A stretch of 64,000 bases of DNA from Glandiceps talaboti (lineage: Eukaryota; Hemichordata; Enteropneusta; Spengelidae), in NCBI RefSeq assembly GCF_964340395.1, contig NC_135553.1, positions 18,886,501-18,950,500 on the forward strand. The letters are read 5' to 3'. Of the stretch, positions 12,860-35,086 are shown in pieces; position 1 is the first letter of the stretch, and each line of letters starts with the position of its first letter. The notes beneath the pieces were generated by a model. That model saw only the letters and a program-made list of their open reading frames with translations, was not told the DNA's origin and did no database searches. Made by a program: the position numbers and the translations under genes.

Positions 12860-13180
12860 TGAAACATAGGGTGAGTTCGGGATAATGATTTGTGGTCTGT
12901 TAGCTAGAATGTCGCCTGCGCTGAACAGCACTAGTTCTTGTAGTAGACGAGGGCTAGCGCAGTCATAGTGCCAGCAATGTGAACATTCCAGATATCTGAT
13001 CGCAAATCGTTTTTATCCCGACTACATAAAAATGATTTGCATTCCATTAGCTAGAATTTCGCCGGCACAGAACAACACAAGTTCTCATACATTAGTAGAC
13101 GATAGCTAGCGCAGTCATAGCGCCAGTGATGTGAACATTCAAGCTAACCGATCACAAACCGTTTTTATCCTGACTACACC
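12860..13180 (+). repeat. Tandem duplication, two copies of about 150 bp
   Basis: Both copies contain TTAGCTAGAAT, AGTAGACGA, GCTAGCGCAGTCATAG, ATGTGAACATTC and CGTTTTTATCC in the same order. They differ by substitutions and a few small indels. Confidence 0.85.
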
Positions 13181-13740
13181 CTTCGTGATGGCCTGTAATA
13201 TTAGTACAGCCACCATTGACTGTATTTTACAATCGTATCCCAGGTATATCTGAAACAATACAATGTCGAAGTGTGCATACATTTGAATAAATTATCAACT
13301 TGCCCTACTTCTGCCAGTCGGTTGCTATGCTTATATCAGCAATACAATATTAGTAAATATGTAATATAGGAATTGAATATTTCATCTGTAGAGACTAATT
13401 GACTAAAATGATTGACATATTATTGTAATAAACAGAATATTTACTCAGTAAGATTTCATCTTGATTTGTTGAAATTTAACGACAGGGGTCAAATAGATGA
13501 GGATGGCATACATACATTTATTTGGGTTTTTGTTGACGGTTTGTTTTTTTAGAATTGAACTCATACGGCATTCAGTATTCATTGAGGTGTTGAAGTATTT
13601 CAACAAACTGGTTGCATTTTGTAACACTTAATTATCATATTAGTCTGTAAGATACGATGTGTCATCCCTGTCGGCCAGCAATCAGTGATTTGAGAAGCCT
13701 GATTCAAACTGAACAACATGACGTATGACTGGTAATCAAG

Positions 13741-14083
13741 CTTCGGTTTACTAAGATAGGCACAAACTAAAGCTATCGTTCCTCAATGTGGTAGATTACA
13801 CAAGTGGGTGATAGTGGTTCCTCTGGTGTGTGATTCTAATCACCCTGTGATCAAGATAGTGTAAACATTGGAAGTCCCAAAACACTACACTACAAGTTCC
13901 TGCATAAACCCTACATGAGTAGGCTCTGTGGTTCATGGAACTCTTGTCAATAAAACTCAGCTGACGCCTCCCGTCTGAGACTATAATTAAACCAATGTCC
14001 ATTCAATAGCTCACATGTATCATTGTTGTGTCAACATGTTGGGACAATAGTTTTTCGTTTGTGTCTATCTTAGTAAACTGAAG
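13741..14083. mobile_element. TIR element copy B, intergenic
   Basis: Inverted relative to copy A at 11188-11475. The ends are CTTCGGTTTACTAAGATAG and CTATCTTAGTAAACTGAAG. Inner blocks match copy A in reverse complement, for example AAACCAATGTCCATTCAATA. It is longer than copy A by about 55 bases. Confidence 0.85.
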
Positions 14084-14829
14084 GATCAATTAACAGTCTG
14101 AGAGTAATATCTTAGGGTCTACATTATAAATAAAATACATGTTGTTTTATTTTTCTGTATATAGGGATATCGGTGTTCACCTTTATTTTGAGGGATTTAA
14201 TATCAACTGGAGTGATGTTTAGTAAAAACTGATTGTATAAAAAATAAAAAATGAAATGAATTAAATAAAAGTGAGGCAAAAATACTCAATATACTGTATG
14301 ATATTATTCAAGAATTACATAATTATGAGTCACAGAAGATCAATTTTGTGTTAGTCAGGAAACATGATTTTATGATTTTAAAAATTTTAATGTCATGATT
14401 TGAAATATGACGAAGATAATGCCATGTTCATCTATTTCACTTGATAAATTAGCCTATAGACTTGTCTACGTTGTATAGCTTGTAGCCTTAAGATCCGTCG
14501 TTGTTGCCACTTACGTAATATAGGGTAGCAAGTGGTTACATAAGTAGACTGACCAATGATGGGATCTTTCAGACTGAAGAAGCTCGCTACACTTAGCAAC
14601 GGCAAAGCACAGAAATTTGTTTTGAATTTGAATTACCACCAATGGGTTTGCTGAATCTAAGTGGATTTTGTATGTAAACCTATGATGTAATCACAGCCAT
14701 ATAATGTAAACCTATGGTGTCATCATGACTATATATGTAAAACTATGATGTAACCTAAGTCAACATATGATCCACTTACGACAGCTGAATGGAGTTCTGT
14801 GCTTGCAAGGGCACTAGCCTTGCCTTGGT

Positions 14830-15520
14830 GTAGTGAGCTTCTTGAAATCATACACCAAGACAAGTCTTTGCTTGGTGTAAAGAGCTTCTTGAGATCATAC
14901 ACCAAAACAAGTCTATACTAAGTGTAGAGAGCTTCTTGAGATAGTAACACCAAGACAAGTCTCTTGGTGTAGAGAGCTTCTTGAGGTAGTAACACCAAGA
15001 CAAGTCTCTTGGTGTAGAGAGCTTCTTGAGATAGTAACACCAAGACAAGTCTCTGGGTGTGGAGAGCTTCTTGAGATAGTAACACCAAGACAAGTCTCTG
15101 GGTGTAGAGAGCTTCTTGAGATAGTAACACCAAGACAAGTCTCTGGGTGTAGAGAGCTTCTTGAGATAGTAACACCAAGACAAGTCTCTGGTGTAGAGAG
15201 CTTCTTGAGATAGTAACACCAAGACAAGTCTCCTGGCTTTGTGTAGAGAGCTTCTTGAGATAGTAACACCAAGACAAGTCTCTGGTGTAGAGAGCTTCTT
15301 GAGATAGTAACACCAAGACAAGTCTATACTAAAGTGTAGAGAGCTTCTTGCGATAGTAACACCAAGACAAGTCTCCTGGCTTTGTGTAGAGAGCTTCTTG
15401 AGATAGTAACACCAAGACAAGTCTCTGGTGTAGAGAGCTTCTTGAGATAGTAACACCAAGACAAGTCTCTGGTGTAGAGAGCTTCTTGAGATAGTAGACA
15501 AGTCTCTGGGCAACTTATAA
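14830..15520 (-). repeat. 45-bp minisatellite
   Basis: About 14-15 copies of a 45-base unit containing GAGCTTCTTGAGATAGTAAC followed by ACCAAGACAAGTCTC. CTTGGTGT and ACACCAAG lie inverted within each unit, so every copy can form a small hairpin. The unit is divisible by three, which produces a 236-codon open frame on the minus strand with a 15-residue period. I regard that frame as an artefact. Confidence 0.92.
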
Positions 15521-16139
15521 ATCACCTTAAAGCTAATAGTTACATAGCAAAGTATCATATCAGTACTAATGAAAGTGTTTCAAACTTTCTAGACAATAAA
15601 CTTTACTTACAATGACCTAGAGAACTAACAGGGCTGCAGGGAATGGCGATCAAACTGAGACAGGAGTTTGTTTGAGATAGTAGATTTTATTAATGATAGA
15701 AATACTTGTAGGCTTTATCATTAATGATTGTCTTATTTTTGTGCAAATGTCAAAGTAGAATAGTAGTTGGTGAACTGACTTTAATATCGGATTATACAGG
15801 ACACTTACAAATAATTGGATGAAAAGACGGTTTGATCTAACCCAAGTAACATTGATCACAATTTGAAATATCAATTATTTTGAATAGTAGACTAGATGAA
15901 TGCTGCTTGAGGTGAGAAACTCGGCAGCTGTTTTTGTACACAATTATTAAATACAGACACACTTGTACACTTGTGTACTTGGCAGTCAGTGATTGCACAT
16001 CCCGCCCTACAGTTACAAGAAAAATTTTGATGCACAGCAAATATTTTAATGAAATATAAATATTGTCACCTTGTAGTTTGTGATCAATGGTATTTACATT
16101 TTTGTGTCATCGATTGTGATCATCGTTGTTAGCTTTATG

Positions 16140-16800
16140 TTATGACATCATTTGTGATCAAAGTTATTTGCATATTGATGACATCATTTGTGATCAAAGG
16201 TATTTGCATATTGATGACATCATTTGTGATCAATTTCATTTGCATATTGATGGCATCATTTGTGATCAATTATTTGCATATTGATGACATTCGTGATCAA
16301 AGTTATTTGCATATTGATGACATATTTGTGAACAATTTCATTTGCATATTGATGACATCATTTGTGATCAGTTTTGTTTACATATTTGACATCATTTGTG
16401 ATCAGTTTCATTTGCATATTGATGACATCATTTGTGATCAGTTTCATTTGCATATTGATGACATCATTTGTAATCGGTTTTGTTTATATATTGATGACAT
16501 CATTTGTGATCAGTTTCATTTGCATATTGATGACATCATTTGTGATCAAATAAATAATGATGACATCATTTGTGCCCAATTTCATGTGCATATGTTGTGG
16601 CATCATTTGTGATCAATTTCATTTTCATATTGTGACACCATTTGTGATCAACGTTATTTGCATATTTTATGACATCATTTGTGATCAATGTTATTTGCAT
16701 ATTTTATGACATCATTTGTGATCAATGTTATTTGCATATTTTATGACATCGTTTGTGATCAATTTCATGTGCATATTGTATGACATCATTTGTGATCAAG
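16140..16800 (+). repeat. 36-bp minisatellite with TGACATCA and ATTTGCAT in each unit
   Basis: About 18 copies of a 36-base unit. The core reads TGACATCATTTGTGATCA, followed by a TTTCATTTGCATATTGA stretch. Copies toward the right end lose the strict spacing. Each intact unit contains a CRE/AP-1-like TGACATCA and an octamer-like ATTTGCAT. The open frame through it (156 codons, + strand) is due to the multiple-of-three period. Confidence 0.92.
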
Positions 16801-17491
16801 ATTATGACATCAACATTCATGTGTAGCACCGTCAGTGTCACCACTAAATCTTTGTATTATAGATAACTGAAGCTGTAAATTGGAATTGGGAATATAAATA
16901 ACTAAATGTGTATAACATGTAAGGGCTATATTTTGTATTTTGTATTTTCTATGGAAGGGAATCAAGACGATATTTACTGTGATTGCTTTATTGTTGACAT
17001 TTTGGTCAAAGTAACCACTATAATACTTTCGAAGAACCTTGTTAGATTTGTCCATGCAATTTCGGATAGATTGATTGATTTGAATGATATTTTTGATGGT
17101 TTTTTGACATGAATATCTCAAATAATAACGCTTTATGTACACATTATAAGTATGTGTAATGATATATGGTACATGTCTAGGACTTGTTGTGTTGAAGTTA
17201 CAGATTTAACTCATTTGTCACTGTCATGTAAACGTTCACTCACATCTTCTATTTTTTATAACACTTTTAGTTAAAACTTACATAAGTTTGTATACATTTC
17301 AGTTCAGAAGGCTATCACTGTTTTGTTTTGTAAGGAAGTTGTAAATTTAACTTGTCTGTCAATGTTGGGTAAACCTTCATGCAATTCTCTTCAAAAATGC
17401 CTTTGTTAAATTTTCTGTAAACAAAAAATACACAACTCAGTTTATATAGCAGACATATCTCGGTGACTTTATTCTAGAATTGTCTGTATAA

Positions 17492-17573
17492 AGGTAAGCT
17501 GTGTTAGGGCGCCCTCACACATCCTTTCACAATCAAGACCATTGAGGGCGGAGCAACTCAATGCATCTTACAG
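17492..17573. repeat. Small GGGCGCCC-containing repeat, intergenic copy
   Basis: It contains TTAGGGCGCCCTCACACAT, then GAGGGCGGAGCAACTCA and GCATCTTACAG. It is related to the copies in ECD introns 2 and 9. Confidence 0.5.
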
Positions 17574-19186
17574 TTAGATACATGTAGTTGCAAATTTAAT
17601 TACAGAATCTAGTTACTGCTGTGTGAACGTTTCAAAACATTCAACTCTTTTCTTCAAAAAACAGATTTTCAGTTGTATTTTCAGTACATAAACATGTAAA
17701 GCTAAGTTAGAGTAGATAAACCAGCATATACCAAAGGCTTGCTTCAGTGAACCTGTTTACTCTTTTTTAGAACTACCATGTAAACATTTAGAAATAACAT
17801 TTTATTTCCACCGAAAACACAAAACTTGTGTTTCTGTGCTTCATGTCTGATTGATAGACATCTTGTTAGAGTGTCGAGCAGATATCAAACCCCATTTTAC
17901 ATTTATTTTGAGTGTGGTGACCATTATTTTATTTTATTTTCAGTGGGTTGAATTTTTGCTTAAATAAAGAAACTGTAAGAAATATTTCAGTGTTTGATAT
18001 TTGGGAGAATGTTTCTTATTTTGTAACATAATTCAGTTTAAAATTTATTTGGAAGCATGTCTTGTATGGTAGTGATAACATTTGGTTGGAAATTATCCCT
18101 AGGGCTACTCTCCTTATTTGAGTATATATATATATATATTCCACCCATTGGGTGTGTTTTCTAGCCGTTTGGTCTAAAATAGCGTCAGTTTTTTTCAAGC
18201 TGAAGAGTCAAAAACGGGGTCCACTTTGCATTATTTTTTATTCTGCTTGGTCTAAAATGTGGTCCATGGTCCTTTATCACATCTTAACTGCCATTAACTG
18301 CCCAAAAATGCATTTAGGTCTAAACTTTAAACTTTTAGAAACCTGTAATGGGGTATTGATTTTTGGCCTGGGGTTTCCAGCACTGGCCACATACCCCTAC
18401 CATAGGTGGCCACTTTTACCACCCTGGGGTTTAGACATGCTGTAGAATAGACAATTATCTAACCCAGAGTGCTACAACACCATTTGACTGAATAGCAAAT
18501 AACATGGTTATGCCTGGCCCACATCTCACAAGATGTCTGTTCATAATCTTTACAGATATGGGTTTTGCGGACCAAGGAGGTCCCATAAGCAGTACTACCG
18601 AGGTCTGCAAAACCCATATCTGGGCCATGAAGGTTTTATCATATACCCATGTAGTGGCATGGAAACATCATGTGAATCACATAATCACACAAATTGGCTC
18701 CGAAATATTACTTTATTTGCAGAAACGTCGAAATAGTGAAGAAATTAACACAACAAAATCACTGAGCGAACAGATATTCGATGAGTATGCCACTTGCCAT
18801 ATTTGAGCAAAGTGTGTCTGGCTGTGATATACGGAAAATTATTGCCTGGGTTTGATGCGCATGCTCTCCATTGAGTTGCACTGGAATTGATACTGGGTAT
18901 ATAATAATTGTGTTTACCTCTTTCCAGAAACTTGTTGTTGTTTTGGAGCAAGATATCTAACAAAACAAGTATGTGGGGTTAACAGTGACCAGGTTAACTG
19001 ATTGCAGCTAAACATAATTTGAAATATGAAGAGAGAGAAAGAACACTTATGTGTGCGCGTGCCTTCACCTTGTACATCTGCAGCTCAGATGTGCATTGAC
19101 TTCAATTGTACCATTTGCTTAAATAGAAAATTACATACCTTGCCCACATCTTGCAAAATGTCTTCATTTCGTACGCTCCATGTATA

Positions 19187-19390
19187 TATACAACTTTCAA
19201 CTGCATAGTGTGGACAAACAGAACCCGTTATAGACAGGAAAAGTGTACGGACTACATGTAATCGCACTTGGCACAGCAGCTAGATGAACGGAGACATCGT
19301 TGTTTGATAGGAACGGTTTTATTGCCTCTTGACATAGCAGTTAGATTTAGAATGAATGTCAAGTTCTGCTGGTATTTCATGGATACGTTG
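19187..19390. mobile_element. Degenerate half-copy of the 58.4-kb foldback family
   Basis: Blocks TGTGGACAAACAGAACCCGTTA, CACTTGGCACAGCAG, TTGATAGGAACGGTTTTAT and GCCTCTT match the left arm and centre of the 58367-58743 element. The right arm is absent. Confidence 0.5.
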
Positions 19391-19396
19391 AGGAGT

Positions 19397-19446
19397 GTGT
19401 GTGTGTGTGTGTGTGTGTGCGTGTGTGCATGCACGCATGTGTGTGT
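19397..19446 (+). repeat. GT dinucleotide microsatellite, intergenic
   Basis: A GT run of about 25 bases with a following GTGTGCATGCACGCATGTG part. Confidence 0.85.
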
Positions 19447-21776
19447 GCTGTACTTAGTGTACACTTGTTGTTTATCAATGGTGAAATGTTTTTGTGTACA
19501 TGTGAGGATGAAGGGTGGATGGTTGTTAGAACATTTGTACTAAGTATGTAGCTTGTACAAATACCCACCTCTGTAGATAATGCTAGATTATCTTGGTTGT
19601 ACCATATCATTATTGTTGCTGTATAAGAAGCGTCCCATAGTTTGTTTATCAATATAAGTTGTCGTCTTCTTACCTTGCATTGTACAAATTAGACAAATAC
19701 TGTGGACTTGAACTCAAGTGTAACAAATAAGTGCATACCTGTAACAAATGGACAAATGCTGCCAGTTGTAGAAAATGAACAAGAAACAAAAATGTCAACA
19801 GTTTTAATAAAATTTGGCTCATGTAAAAAAAAAAGGTGATCACCTGTGTTTGATATGCATACACATCTTTATTCGTCATGTTAGTGATTGTAACACTATC
19901 TAAGTCAAATATATCTACATGTATCCAGTATCATGAACAAAACTATTCATCAGCTTGGTAGATCAAGTGTTCAGCTGTAACTATGGAACTTTCTCATCCT
20001 GTGATCGTCGACCAAGACAGATCATACCGCCACCTAGTGATCAGTTGTAACTATGGAATTTGTTATTCTGATGAGGATCGTCGGCCAAGACAGATAAAAA
20101 ACTGAAGGCTAAACACTTTGAACTGCTTGTGCATGATAACCTATGAAAATCATAAAGTACTAACCTAACCTAGCCCTAACTTCAAACCTTGAATGAAGTT
20201 GTGTGTATATTGCACTGTCAGTCACGTATTGTTCTACATGTTTCATCTCAGCACCTGAAAGCCCCGTTTCTGCTCTCACCCCGTATTGGGTATTTGTTCA
20301 TTATAAGTTGTGGAGCAGACATTAAATTATAATTCCAAACTGCTGTATCTGACTGTTTTACTCTCCATGGCTGTAGAGATAACAAAAACAAGAAAGAAAC
20401 TAGTTGGGAGGGTCAGTGTACGTTATCATTCTTTATTTTGCTTGGTTTGCTTGTTTTGCTTTGACATGTCGACTAAATGTGACAAGTGACCACTGCTCTG
20501 AACAAGGGGATATTTTGCATCCACCCCATTTCATACAAACAAAAATATTGGAAAAGTCCCCCCCCCCCCACACACACACACAAAGAAGCTTTTTAAAAAC
20601 CAAACCTGCAAGAACAGAATCCTTTTAAGTGGAGGTGACTGTAATTGACTCTTGGAGGGGTATTTTTATGGGGGCATATTGAAAATCGTTGCTGAAATGG
20701 GGAGAAAAGTCATTTTGGCAAAGAACACTTAAAGTTGGGGTTTTGCAAAACATTAATGGTAATTTTTGACAAAGGTACAACAAAATATACACCAGTGTAT
20801 TCATAATTTTGGTGCCATGAAATAACTCCCAGATAAGTAATATTTTTCAGAATTTCCTGTCACATCCCTGGAGTCATGCCCTCCCATATACCCCTCCCTC
20901 GTTTGTGCTTGCATGCACTATTTGGCATCTAGTATATAGTATCTCAGTAAATGGCTGTTTTTAATTGGTTATTTGATGGAATTTCCTAGGCCTCATCACC
21001 TAGCTAGTTTTTCACGCCGACCCTAAACTTTTTTTTACATTTTCGAGAGAAAAAATAAGAAAATCGCGACAATTGTGTGAAGTCTCGCAAGAAATAGTGG
21101 ATACGGAAACTGACATCAACTGAAAAAGACGATATAAAACTGTTCTTCCAATCTGTAATGGCTGTACATCTGATGTGATGAGAAGAAACCAATAACACAG
21201 AGACCATATAGAAATCAACATAAAACATAACTATTACCTGAACTAGTCACTCACATATGAAAAAATAAAATAAAATAAACCCCACCTATATTTAAATTGA
21301 ATGTAATCGGAACCACACAATTATTTTTTTTTACGCCTAACATACAGAAGAAAAATAAAAGAACGGACATAAAATTAAACGAAAGCTAATTGATATTAAC
21401 CATAGTCTGGGGGCGCTGTCACAACGCTGCGTCACTGACTTTTCACTGTCATTTCTCAAAGGTATCGATCACAACTACGAGAAAAGAGTCCCAAACTCTC
21501 GCGTCATATAATCCAATTTTCGCTATTTCCAAAGATAAATTTCGAAACTTTCTGATGGATTATTAAATTGGTCGTAAGAAAGAGTTAAAAAATACTTGTA
21601 GCAAGCTATTTTTTCGTTTAGGCGGAAAAGGTGGCGTTGATAGTTATTATACACTAAAGTGATCAGGTTGCCGGTAGCTGCGTGACATCACACATTGCAA
21701 CGAAGCACTGACGAAGTTCGTTTTTGATAGCAGACTTTCATATAACAGCCAATTTTTTACCCTTAAACACTAAAAC

Positions 21777-31322
<9,546 letters not shown>

Positions 31323-34300
31323 TTCATTTTGCTCTGTGTGACTGCCAAAACCTTGGTTTTTTTGTACTCAAGAACTATTTTAATATATATTACATGTTTT
31401 GACAAAAGGAAAGGAAGTGGTGAAATGGACTGCTGCTGTCAGGCCTGAGTGGCTTTGGTGATGAAAGTATTTACTGAACTTCTGGAGTCTTTATAAATGG
31501 ACTCAGTATGTGCTATCTACAGTTTTTTTATCCGTGTCTATATATTCATATTACTCATGTCACTAAAGTCCCATCGTGCATCGTCTCAAATTAGTCCGTC
31601 AAGCATGTCCAATTATTTATTTCATTTAATTGTACAAGGGTATTTTTTTCCTTGTTCTTTTTTTTTTCTTTTTCTCCTCCTTTTTCACCCTTTTTTGGAG
31701 GAGCATGGACCAATCCTTTGCCCCCTTTTGCATTTGATTTTCTGTTCTTTTTAGGGTGGGGGGAGAGGTAGTTAATGTCGGGGGGGGGGGGGGGGGGGGT
31801 AGTTAACGTCACGTTCAAAGTGTACTAAAGACTTGTCCAGTCAATTTTACTGCTGTGATTTCAATTAATGTATTAAAAGACTTTAAACTTATCATGATGT
31901 GTTCTCCTGTTAATGCAAGTGTGAGATCAATCAGTGAGAAAGCGAGTCCAGGGTGTATGGTTGATGTTCATGATGTGGAGCACGAAGAAGATAAGTTATA
32001 TTATGAAGTATGACTCCGTTCAAATTTTATGCCCCCCTCCCCACTTACCAACTTGATTATAAACTTGCGAGACGCTGTACATGCTTCACTGTAGCCCTGA
32101 ACAGTTTTGATCTTGTGAAATGCCATGTTTGGGCAGAACTCTGGAAAAGAGGCCAGGCCATATAGTATACTATGTCTCATCAAGTCTGTAGGACACCAAA
32201 GTTTTGTGATTCTGAAATTATGACATACCAGCTTGGCTAAAGCAGGAAGTGTTCACATGAAGACTACAGAACATTTGTATGGAGTAATCACTGGTGACCA
32301 CTTTTTAAGTCAAGGTTGTTTTACATGCTAGATTAGAACACTGGGGGATTTTGACTGAAGAGTTTGTTAACTTCTAGCAAATGCTTCCCGTTTTAACTGT
32401 AGTAACAAATCAGGGACCTGTATGTCCCTTCAAATTCTCCATTACAGTATAACGTTAACTTCTACATTGTCAAGAATTACAGACCTTCACCCAACCAATA
32501 TTATTGTAAGGGATTGTGAGGAGTGCAGTACAGTATATACAGGACACCAATCATAATTAAATCTTATATTTTGGAAAGAGCTGGGCTGGCCTATTTATAG
32601 TGCTAGTGGTTTTACCACACTTGCATTGAGAATGTGAAAATGGTACACAATTTCAAAATGCAAGAGTACAAATGTAAGCCACACCCCAAAAGTCATTATC
32701 AAACACTTGTATATCAAATTTACATAATTACATGTAAATTATCACGTGCATACTTCTCATGCTTCATCTTGTGTTCATCTCTGCTGTGCATGTACATTTA
32801 CATAATGACTTCATTTGAATAATGTCATGGTTGTAATAAGGTTATTGGTGCACATTTTCAAATTGTAATGGACAAATTGCTGTACCTAACATTTTCACCT
32901 CAACACAAGCATGGTACACGGTATGAGATATTAAGAGAGTACAGTACCTCATTCTCACAAACCAGAGCATTTTTTCCCGGCTGACGCAACAAAAAATGTA
33001 CTACGACAGTGATCCTAGATCCTACACTGAACAGTTGCTAGATCAATCGTGGCACTTTCGGCATTGGCTGATAAGACTTGCCATAGAGGGCGGTGATGTA
33101 TGACAATGAGAGTACCTCTAATGCCATAAACAGTCTAGGACTGGACAGTTGCACTGTAAGCACTACAGGTATGTTGTGACAATTTGATCATCCGTAAGGT
33201 CATCTTGTGCATTTTAATATTGGGTATCTTTGCTGTGGGACATTGCATCATGGGAGTCAGCAGACAAAATTTATCCATGGTTAAACAATGAATATTCATG
33301 AGATATATTAACTGAGCGGAATAGGCACTTTGGAGTCATTGTGCACTAGATGTCTAATACTACACATCACGCACACTGCTTTGAGTAAAGTTTTTTATTT
33401 GCATATCTCCTATACAAATACATCTCTATCATTCAATGTCTACATGAGGTATAGAACAACACACTGGCCAGTGTCATTTCTTTCTTGACATCACTGGATT
33501 TGGCTAAATCAAAACATAACAGTGTTGGCAAAAACCACTCAAAACTTTACTGAAGTGCCACCCTGTTGGTAAATGTATGAATATCCCTACTCATATACAT
33601 CACATCACCTCTGTCCTACAACACTATATCAAAAATATTATAATAACATTGTATATCAAAACGAAAACCAATGTTTACATTATTCATAGAAATATCTCTT
33701 TAACCTCTTTAGACTTACATTTCACTGAATGAGTTTTTTATGACATTACATCATTAAATGCAATCAACCCCCACCTCACCACAAACCCTGATAATTATTA
33801 TAATTATTTATCTCACCCCCCCCCCCCACCCCCCATACTAAAGTCTTCTCCAAGATCAACTCTCAGTCACTTTCCATCATTAATTTCCATACATTACTTT
33901 CTGCTATTGGTACACGAAAGAGTTGCAAAAGTCAAATATGTTATGTCACAAATTTAGACTGCAAGATGACATACATTCCTTTCTGCTATTGTATACGAAA
34001 GAGTGACAAAGTCAAATATGTTATGTTATGTCACAAATTTAATGACCTACCAAAGTTGGCCATGAACCTGAACTTGTGTGACAACCAGCCTCTTGTGACA
34101 CAAAATGGTACAGATAATAACAAATTACAAAATATAGGGGTTCCCAAAGTATAGCGCCCTCTAGTGACAGACAGGGTTGTGACCGGTCTGAACATCGCAC
34201 GTTCGACTTATTGAAAAACATATAATTATCACATCTGTAACTTAGCAGTTAGGAAAACCATAGACCACCTGGCATTCACATAGAAAACCGAGTAGGATGT

Positions 34301-35086
34301 GGTGAATGATGAAAAAAAAAAAATGGGGATAAAAAAATTACTGCTTATGCAATTGTAGAGAAAGTGTCTATGCATAAATCTGTTGATGATATATGGAGAT
34401 CTGATATTCATTTCAAGGTAAAAATTATATATACAATACTACATGACTTTTATGTACGTATTTAACCAGTAGATAAAACTAGTACCTCAACTTGGTCCAT
34501 GTCACATTGAATCAGATATTGAAACCATGTTTCTAAGGTTTAGAGATCTGATGTGGGTCAGAGAGAAGCTAGCCCAGGATCTATCGTTGAGATAATAAAA
34601 CAAATTAATGGACACTTTATATCAGTCCTACGCTAAAGCACTAATGGATGCTATTCATCAAGAAAGTACATAACAAATGAAGACCTGTAAATTATACACC
34701 TCTGAGAATTATACATTCTCAAATATGGTCCAGGACCACCATATTATAGAGCAGATAGTTTGGCTAATATTTCATGGCCCATACAATCAATTCACAATCA
34801 TATGTGCTAACCTAAGACTTGAATCTGTAGCAACTACACAGTGTTATATTAAACAGTAGGATCTAGAAACACAGATACATGGCTAACAATAACACCACCT
34901 TGAACACGTCAACCAGGGTGTTGAAAACACATGCACCATATTACATTTAGCATGTTCAAAGGAATACAAAGTTCTGCTATAGAGGAAAGTCAGGTTTAAA
35001 ACTGACTCGTAGTACATGAATAAACCAAAACATAGTTTTTAATATCATAGCTAGACAGGAAATCAAATCCTATCCAACATTCATTG
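31323..35086. other. 3' UTR of the DDX5-like gene and convergent intergenic region
   Basis: The region lies between the stops of the convergent DDX5-like and LAMTOR2 genes. The DDX5-like 3' UTR probably runs to about 31.9 kb and includes a T-rich stretch and a run of G at 31780-31798. A repeat near 32.64-32.86 kb resembles sequence at 5.04-5.23 kb. A partial copy of the 3.35/37.8-kb foldback family lies at about 33.21-33.34 kb. A roughly 75-bp tandem duplication lies at 33.89-34.05 kb. No further gene was recognised. Confidence 0.45.
31872..31877 (+). terminator. Candidate polyadenylation signal (ATTAAA) of the DDX5-like gene
   Basis: ATTAAA is the common variant signal. It lies about 550 bases after the stop, and a TGTGTTCTCCTGTT GT/U-rich stretch follows within 25 bases. 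No AATAAA was noticed between the stop and this point. Confidence 0.35.

Larger units (their letters stand above)
12148..21776. other. Intergenic region between the RhoGAP and DDX5-like genes
   Basis: I see no supported gene here. The region holds a tandem duplication (12.86-13.18 kb), a TIR element (13.74-14.08 kb), a 45-bp minisatellite (14.83-15.52 kb), a 36-bp minisatellite (16.14-16.80 kb), a small GGGCGCCC repeat (about 17.49-17.57 kb), a palindrome at 18.54-18.65 kb, a half-copy of the 58.4-kb foldback family (19.19-19.39 kb) and a GT microsatellite. The open frames over the minisatellites are caused by unit lengths divisible by three. The last few hundred bases should contain the DDX5-like promoter. 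No clear TATA box was recognised. Confidence 0.5.

Noticed and set aside
14848-15558. 236-codon minus-strand open frame with a 15-residue repeat
   Set aside because: It follows the 45-bp minisatellite exactly, other frames of the same array are also open, and the sequence has no non-repeat domain.
16142-16612. 156-codon + strand open frame rich in Ile, Asp and His
   Set aside because: It is the 36-bp minisatellite read through. The period is divisible by three, so one frame stays open by chance.
14830-16800. Possible CRISPR-like arrays
   Set aside because: Both arrays are head-to-tail minisatellites without unique spacers, in an animal genome.
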